Assembly (NCBI GenBank): GCA_900753285.1
Contig: CAADYN010000194.1
Span: 1 to 25,989 of the forward strand
From: Clostridia bacterium
GTDB lineage: Bacteria; Bacillota; Clostridia; Oscillospirales; CAG-272
Direction: 5' to 3'
DNA length: 25,989 bases
This document shows positions 22,620-25,989 of the stretch, in pieces. The notes below the pieces were generated by a model, which saw only the letters and a list, made by a program, of their open reading frames with translations, was not told where the DNA came from and did no database searches. Position 1 is the first letter of the stretch. Every line of letters begins with the position of its first letter. The position numbers were made by a program, and so were the translations under genes.

Positions 22620-24716
22620 TCAGTCTTCGAGAGCGTCTTTTCTTGAAAGGTTGAATCTTCCCTTTTCGTCAACGCCGAGGAACTTGACCTTGATTCTGTC
22701 TCCGACATTGCATACGTCTTCGACCTTTTCGGTACGCTTCTTGTCGAGCTTGGAGATATGAACCATGCCTTCCTTCTTCGGAGCAAATTCAACGAACGCG
22801 CCAATCGGAATGATTCTGGTTACAACGCCTTCGTAAATTTCACCTACAACAGGCTCAAAGATTATCGCTTCAATCATTGCACGAGCAGCTTCAAGAGAAG
22901 TCTTGTCCACGCCGGAAATGAATACGGAGCCGTCCTCTTCGATATCGACCTTTGCGCCTGTATCTGCAACGATCTGCTTGATAACGCTTCCCTGCTTACC
23001 GATAACGTCGGCGATCTTATCAACGGGAACCTTCATTGTTATCATCTTAGGAGCATATTCGGAAACCTCCGGTCTGGGTGCGGGAATTGCCTTGAGTATT
23101 ACTTCATCAATGATGTAGTCGCGTCCCTTGTGGGTAACTGCGAGAGCTTCCTTGATTATCTCCGGCGTAAGACCGTCTATCTTGAGGTCCATCTGAATGG
23201 AGGTGATACCCTTGTGAGTTCCGGCTACCTTGAAGTCCATGTCTCCGTAGAAGTCTTCAAGACCCTGAATGTCTATCATCGTCATCCATCTGTCGCCTTC
23301 GGTGATAAGACCGCAGGAAATTCCGGCTACGGGAGCCTTTATCGGCACGCCTGCATCCATGAGAGCAAGTGTAGAGCCGCATACGGACGCCTGTGATGTA
23401 GAACCGTTTGAGGAAATAACCTCGGATACGCAGCGGATAGCATACGGGAATTCTTCAACTGAGGGGAGTACGGGAACGAGAGAACGTTCTGCAAGCGCGC
23501 CATGACCTATCTCACGTCTGCCGGGACTTCTTACAGCCTTAGCTTCACCGGTAGAGTAGCCGGGCATATTATAGTGGTGCATATAGCGCTTTGTCTCTTC
23601 CTCGGAGATACCGTCGAGCATCTGAACGTCGGAGATTGAGCCGAGAGTTGCTACGGTGAGAACCTGAGTCTGTCCGCGAGTAAACATACCTGAGCCGTGG
23701 TCGCGGTTGAATAGGTGTACTTCTGCGGCGAGAGGACGAATCTGATCCATTCTTCTGCCGTCAACACGCTTCTGCTCATCGAGGAGCCAGCGTCTTACAA
23801 TCTTCTTCTGAACCTTATAGAGAACCTCGTCGAGCACCTTGCGGTTTTCTTCGGTGTTTTCCTTATCGAACTGTTCGTAAACCGCGTCGTAAATGGGAGC
23901 CATTCTTGCGTCGCGAACGTTCTTGTCGTCGGTATCGAGAGCAACCTTTACGTCCTCTGCGCAGAAATCGTAAACCGCGTCGAGAAGCTCCTTCGGAATT
24001 TCAGCGGAGGGATAAGAGAACTTCGGCTTGCCTATCTGAGCCTGAATGTCTTCGATAAACGCGCAGAGCTTCTTTATTTCTTCGTGAGCGAGCATGATGG
24101 CTTCAAACATCTTGTCGTCGGAAACCTCAGCTGCGCCTGCCTCAATCATTACGACCTTTTTCTTTGTTCCGGCTACGGTAAGCTCGAGGGAGGAACGCTC
24201 TCTCTGCTCGGCAGTCGGGTTGATAATAAGTCCTTCTTCCTCGGTAAGACCTACGAAAACGCCGCCTATAGGACCGTTCCACGGAATATCGGAGATGGAC
24301 AGAGCGATGGATGCGCCGACCATAGCCGCAATTTCGGGGGAAGCGTCATGGTCTACGGCAAGCACGAGAAGGGAGAGGACAACGTCGTTTCTCAGATCCT
24401 TCGGGAAGAGCGGACGGATAGGTCTGTCGATAACACGGGAGGTAAGGATAGCTTTTTCGCTCGGTCTTCCTTCTCTCTTGAGGTAAGAGCCGGGGATTCT
24501 TCCGACAGCGTAAAGTCTTTCCTCAAAGTCTATAGAAAGGGGGAGAAAGTCAATGCCGTCGCGAGGTCTTTCGGAAGCCGTGGCACAGCAGAGTACAGCG
24601 GTATCGCCGTATCTTACAAGAACAGAACCGTTTGCGAGACCTGCCATTTTTCCCGTTTCAATGACGAGAGGACGACCGGCAAAGTCATAGGAAAAGGTTT
24701 TATAATTCTCAAACAT
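22620..24716 (-). CDS. pnp: Polyribonucleotide nucleotidyltransferase (PNPase)
   Basis: PNPase is the phosphorolytic 3'-5' exoribonuclease of the RNA degradosome. The 698 residues show RNase PH domain 1 (about 1-130), a helical linker domain, and the catalytic RNase PH domain 2 (about 312-520) with SPGRREIGHGALAERSL and FYGDMDFKVAGT, where D492 and D494 lie in the metal site. A KH domain follows with VIGKQG (571-576), then an S1 domain (about 626-691, GAFVEF, HISKLD). The start at 24716 (MFENYKTFS) follows AAAGG 10 nt upstream; 14 more open codons lack support. It follows rpsO in the same direction, the conserved order. Confidence 0.97.
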   Translation of the reverse strand: MFENYKTFSYDFAGRPLVIETGKMAGLANGSVLVRYGDTAVLCCATASERPRDGIDFLPLSIDFEERLYAVGRIPGSYLKREGRPSEKAILTSRVIDRPIRPLFPKDLRNDVVLSLLVLAVDHDASPEIAAMVGASIALSISDIPWNGPIGGVFVGLTEEEGLIINPTAEQRERSSLELTVAGTKKKVVMIEAGAAEVSDDKMFEAIMLAHEEIKKLCAFIEDIQAQIGKPKFSYPSAEIPKELLDAVYDFCAEDVKVALDTDDKNVRDARMAPIYDAVYEQFDKENTEENRKVLDEVLYKVQKKIVRRWLLDEQKRVDGRRMDQIRPLAAEVHLFNRDHGSGMFTRGQTQVLTVATLGSISDVQMLDGISEEETKRYMHHYNMPGYSTGEAKAVRSPGRREIGHGALAERSLVPVLPSVEEFPYAIRCVSEVISSNGSTSQASVCGSTLALMDAGVPIKAPVAGISCGLITEGDRWMTMIDIQGLEDFYGDMDFKVAGTHKGITSIQMDLKIDGLTPEIIKEALAVTHKGRDYIIDEVILKAIPAPRPEVSEYAPKMITMKVPVDKIADVIGKQGSVIKQIVADTGAKVDIEEDGSVFISGVDKTSLEAARAMIEAIIFEPVVGEIYEGVVTRIIPIGAFVEFAPKKEGMVHISKLDKKRTEKVEDVCNVGDRIKVKFLGVDEKGRFNLSRKDALED

Positions 24717-24984
24717 TTGTCTTGAGCCTTTCTTAAAATATATTTTTGACTGTATCATAATACCGCCGCACGCTCAGCACTTAAAGAACAGCCGGAAGCA
24801 ATATCTTCTTTCGGCGATTATTTAACTGCCGACACAGTGCGACAGCGAAAAACCGTAAATAAAACCGTACTGCGGCACAAGAATATCTCATCCGCGCCGC
24901 AGACAGCTTATTCACATTTGTTATGCGGCAAAGTTATTACTGCTCTTCCGCACAGTCATCTCTGACTTAAAGAGTGGGGGATAA
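24717..24984 (-). other. rpsO-pnp intergenic region / pnp leader
   Basis: No gene is seen in these 268 bp. On the minus strand it holds a 7-bp hairpin CTGCGGC/GCCGCAG (24902-24896 with 24876-24870) followed by a T-rich but interrupted tail, and a smaller GCCG/CGGC hairpin near 24800-24825. A partial terminator or a PNPase autoregulation target would both fit; in E. coli the pnp leader is such a target. Confidence 0.45.
24757..24785 (-). promoter_or_regulatory. Possible pnp promoter
   Basis: TTTAAG (24785-24780), 17 nt, TATTAT (24762-24757) on the minus strand. Both boxes are imperfect; pnp may also be read from the rpsO promoter. Confidence 0.35.
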
Positions 24985-25251
24985 TTATCTTCTGAGACCG
25001 AGCTTTTCAACGATTGCACGGTATCTTTCGATGTCGTTGTCCTTGAGGTAGCCGAGGAGGTTACGTCTGTGACCAACCATCTTGTTAAGACCGCGGCGGC
25101 TGTGATGGTCCTTCTTGTTTGTCTTGAGGTGCTCGGTAAGAGTCTCTATTCTGCTGGTGAGGATAGCGATCTGTACTTCGGGAGAACCTGTGTCGCCTTC
25201 GTGGATCTTGTACGCGTCGATAATTTCCTGCTTCTTTTCTTTTGTCATCAT
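24985..25251 (-). CDS. rpsO: Ribosomal protein uS15
   Basis: This is the 88-residue small-subunit protein S15, which binds the 16S three-way junction. HEGDTGSPEVQIAILTSRI, the HHSRRGLNKMVGHRRNLLGYL core and YRAIVEKLGLRR are all diagnostic. Two consecutive ATGs exist; 25251 was chosen because AAAGGA lies 9 nt upstream, and the next ATG is equally possible. A stretch of 15 open codons upstream lies in the structured leader and is not coding. It has its own promoter and precedes pnp. Confidence 0.97.
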   Translation of the reverse strand: MMTKEKKQEIIDAYKIHEGDTGSPEVQIAILTSRIETLTEHLKTNKKDHHSRRGLNKMVGHRRNLLGYLKDNDIERYRAIVEKLGLRR

Positions 25252-25287
25252 GGCTGTTTTTCCTTTCACCTTGAAAAAATATTTTAC

Positions 25288-25365
25288 GATTCCCATGTCT
25301 CAGCATCCGGCGGGTGAATGTGTCGCGCGAGCAACCTTTTCCCGAAAACCGTGGCATGGGCAATC
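25288..25365 (-). promoter_or_regulatory. Structured rpsO leader, candidate S15 autoregulatory RNA
   Basis: Starting about 2 nt from the predicted transcript start, GATT-g-CCCATG (25365-25355) pairs with CATGGGAATC (25297-25288), a 10-bp stem with one bulged G closing a 57-nt internal region. That region contains hairpin GTTGC-TCGC-GCGAC. S15 is known to control its own mRNA through diverse leaders in several phyla, including Geobacillus; this structure fits the position but has not been matched to a known class. Confidence 0.6.
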
Positions 25366-25373
25366 CAAGATAT

Positions 25374-25402
25374 ATTATATCACAGCAAAACCGAAATGTA
25401 AA
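25374..25402 (-). promoter_or_regulatory. Sigma-A promoter of rpsO
   Basis: TTTACA (25402-25397), 17 nt, TATAAT (25379-25374) on the minus strand. 25403-25489, between this and the divergent rpmG promoter, shows nothing else recognisable. Confidence 0.82.
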
Positions 25403-25489
25403 TATTTTAATGAAAGTTTTTGCACAGTTTTTTTGCCGAAAACGAGGATTTTTTTGACGCGAATCCTACTTATATTATAAAAATAATTC

Positions 25490-25518
25490 TTGACGGGAGG
25501 AGAAAAACATGGTATAAT
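25490..25518 (+). promoter_or_regulatory. Sigma-A promoter of rpmG-secE
   Basis: TTGACG (25490-25495), 17 nt, TATAAT (25513-25518). Confidence 0.88.
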
Positions 25519-25524
25519 GTATTT

Positions 25525-25659
25525 ACCTCGTGCAGAGGGTCTTTTTTCGTGTGCGAACGACGCGGTCATGACCGTTTGCCCCGATTTTACCCCGGCGAGG
25601 GAGGTACATTATCTGGCCGAGATATTCCCGGTCAAAATTTTCAAGGAGGTGCCGATAGA
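25525..25659 (+). promoter_or_regulatory. rpmG 5' leader
   Basis: A leader of about 135 nt with a perfect 12-nt palindrome CGGTCATGACCG (25563-25574), a GGCCG/CGGTC hairpin just before the ribosome site, and AAGGAGG 10 nt upstream of the ATG. The role of the leader is unknown. Confidence 0.35.
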
Positions 25660-25809
25660 ATGAGAGTTAAGATCACTCTTGCTTGCAGCGAATGCAAACA
25701 GCGTAATTACGACACAAAGAAGAACAAGAAGAACGACCCCGACAGACTCGAACTCAATAAATACTGCCGTTTCTGCCGCAAGCACACCCTGCACAGAGAA
25801 ACCAAGTAA
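25660..25809 (+). CDS. rpmG: Ribosomal protein bL33
   Basis: This encodes the 49-residue large-subunit protein bL33. Two CxxC knuckles (C9/C12 and C36/C39) are intact, so this is the zinc-binding C+ form. MRVKITLACSECKQRNYDT and LNKYCRFCRKHTLHRE are typical. The start was chosen by homology and AAGGAGG upstream; the open frame extends further upstream but through the leader. It is the first gene of rpmG-secE, usually followed by nusG and the L11-L1 genes. Confidence 0.97.
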   Translation: MRVKITLACSECKQRNYDTKKNKKNDPDRLELNKYCRFCRKHTLHRETK

Positions 25810-25829
25810 CCACTTAAGGAGTATTTGAT

Positions 25830-25989
25830 ATGGCTGAAAACGAAAAGAACACCGAGGTAAAGAAAAACGACGCGCAGAAGCCCGAGAAAGCAAAATCGGA
25901 CAAGCCGTCTACCTGGAACCGCATCAAAGCTTGGTTTAAATCAGTAAAGTCCGAATGCAAGAAGATCAACTGGGCAAGCTGGAAGAGCG
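25830..25989 (+). CDS. secE: Preprotein translocase subunit SecE, 5' part (cut by window edge)
   Basis: The first 53 codons are present. After a charged N-terminal stretch (about 1-28, rich in K, E and D) comes WNRIKAWFKSVKSECKKINW, the amphipathic helix and conserved FxxVxxExKKxxW pattern of SecE; the transmembrane helix lies beyond the window. SecE is the essential small subunit of the SecYEG channel. AAGGAG lies 8 nt upstream of the ATG, and the gene is 20 nt after rpmG, the conserved Gram-positive order. Confidence 0.93.
   Translation, partial: MAENEKNTEVKKNDAQKPEKAKSDKPSTWNRIKAWFKSVKSECKKINWASWKS

Noticed and set aside
23715..24725. 336-codon plus-strand frame opposite pnp
   Set aside because: It is a shadow of pnp, whose protein is fully conserved on the other strand; no ribosome site or family resemblance.

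Overview
The window looks like a chromosomal segment of a low-GC Gram-positive, endospore-forming anaerobe of the class Clostridia, probably an Oscillospiraceae/Ruminococcaceae-type gut organism. The reasons are a SpoIVB peptidase and a SpoIIQ-like protein, the Firmicutes rplU-prp-rpmA operon with an N-terminally extended L27, a type III glutamine synthetase, near-perfect sigma-A promoters with 17-bp spacers, and strong GGAGG-type ribosome sites. The taxonomic placement is inference; no 16S is present.

Layout. 1-690 is the 5' part of spoIVB (minus). 797-2019 is the rplU-prp-rpmA operon with its promoter, leader and terminator. 2103-4003 is lgt-folD (minus, 17-bp overlap). 4018-4746 is a winged-helix regulator (plus) with its own promoter and candidate operators. 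4750-4910 is a free-standing tRNA-Lys(UUU) gene. 4931-5953 is a lactonase-family beta-propeller (plus), ending in a bidirectional terminator. 6051-7243 is efp followed by an acidic, Cys-rich zinc-ribbon protein. 7288-10004 is a SERCA-type Ca2+ ATPase. 10043-11954 is an orphan ZnuC-like ATPase plus an MFS permease. 12296-13156 is a YitT-family membrane protein (plus). 13297-18294 is a compact purB-purA-purC-purF operon. 18463-19094 is bioY. 19205-21432 is glnN (plus). 21544-22551 is a SpoIIQ-like M23 protein (plus). 22620-25402 is rpsO and pnp (minus). 25490-25989 is rpmG-secE (plus, cut by the window edge).

The genes are mainly housekeeping: translation (L21, L27, S15, L33, EF-P, tRNA-Lys), RNA decay (PNPase), one-carbon and purine synthesis (FolD, PurB/A/C/F), nitrogen assimilation (GlnN), envelope and secretion (Lgt, SecE), and sporulation (SpoIVB, SpoIIQ-like). 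No prophage, CRISPR array or defence island is visible.

The unusual material is mostly non-coding. (1) Three copies of an exactly 90-nt repeat, two of them flanking yitT and one after glnN, form a two-stem hairpin. Substitutions between copies fall in loops or preserve pairing by G-U wobble on the plus strand, suggesting a conserved structured RNA. (2) The efp mRNA has a strong Shine-Dalgarno separated from its AUG by a perfect 9-bp hairpin; folding it restores a 7-nt spacing. (3) A 174-bp MITE-like element with TA duplications sits between a sigma-F-like promoter and the SpoIIQ-like gene. (4) A terminator-like hairpin forms the very start of the predicted glnN transcript.
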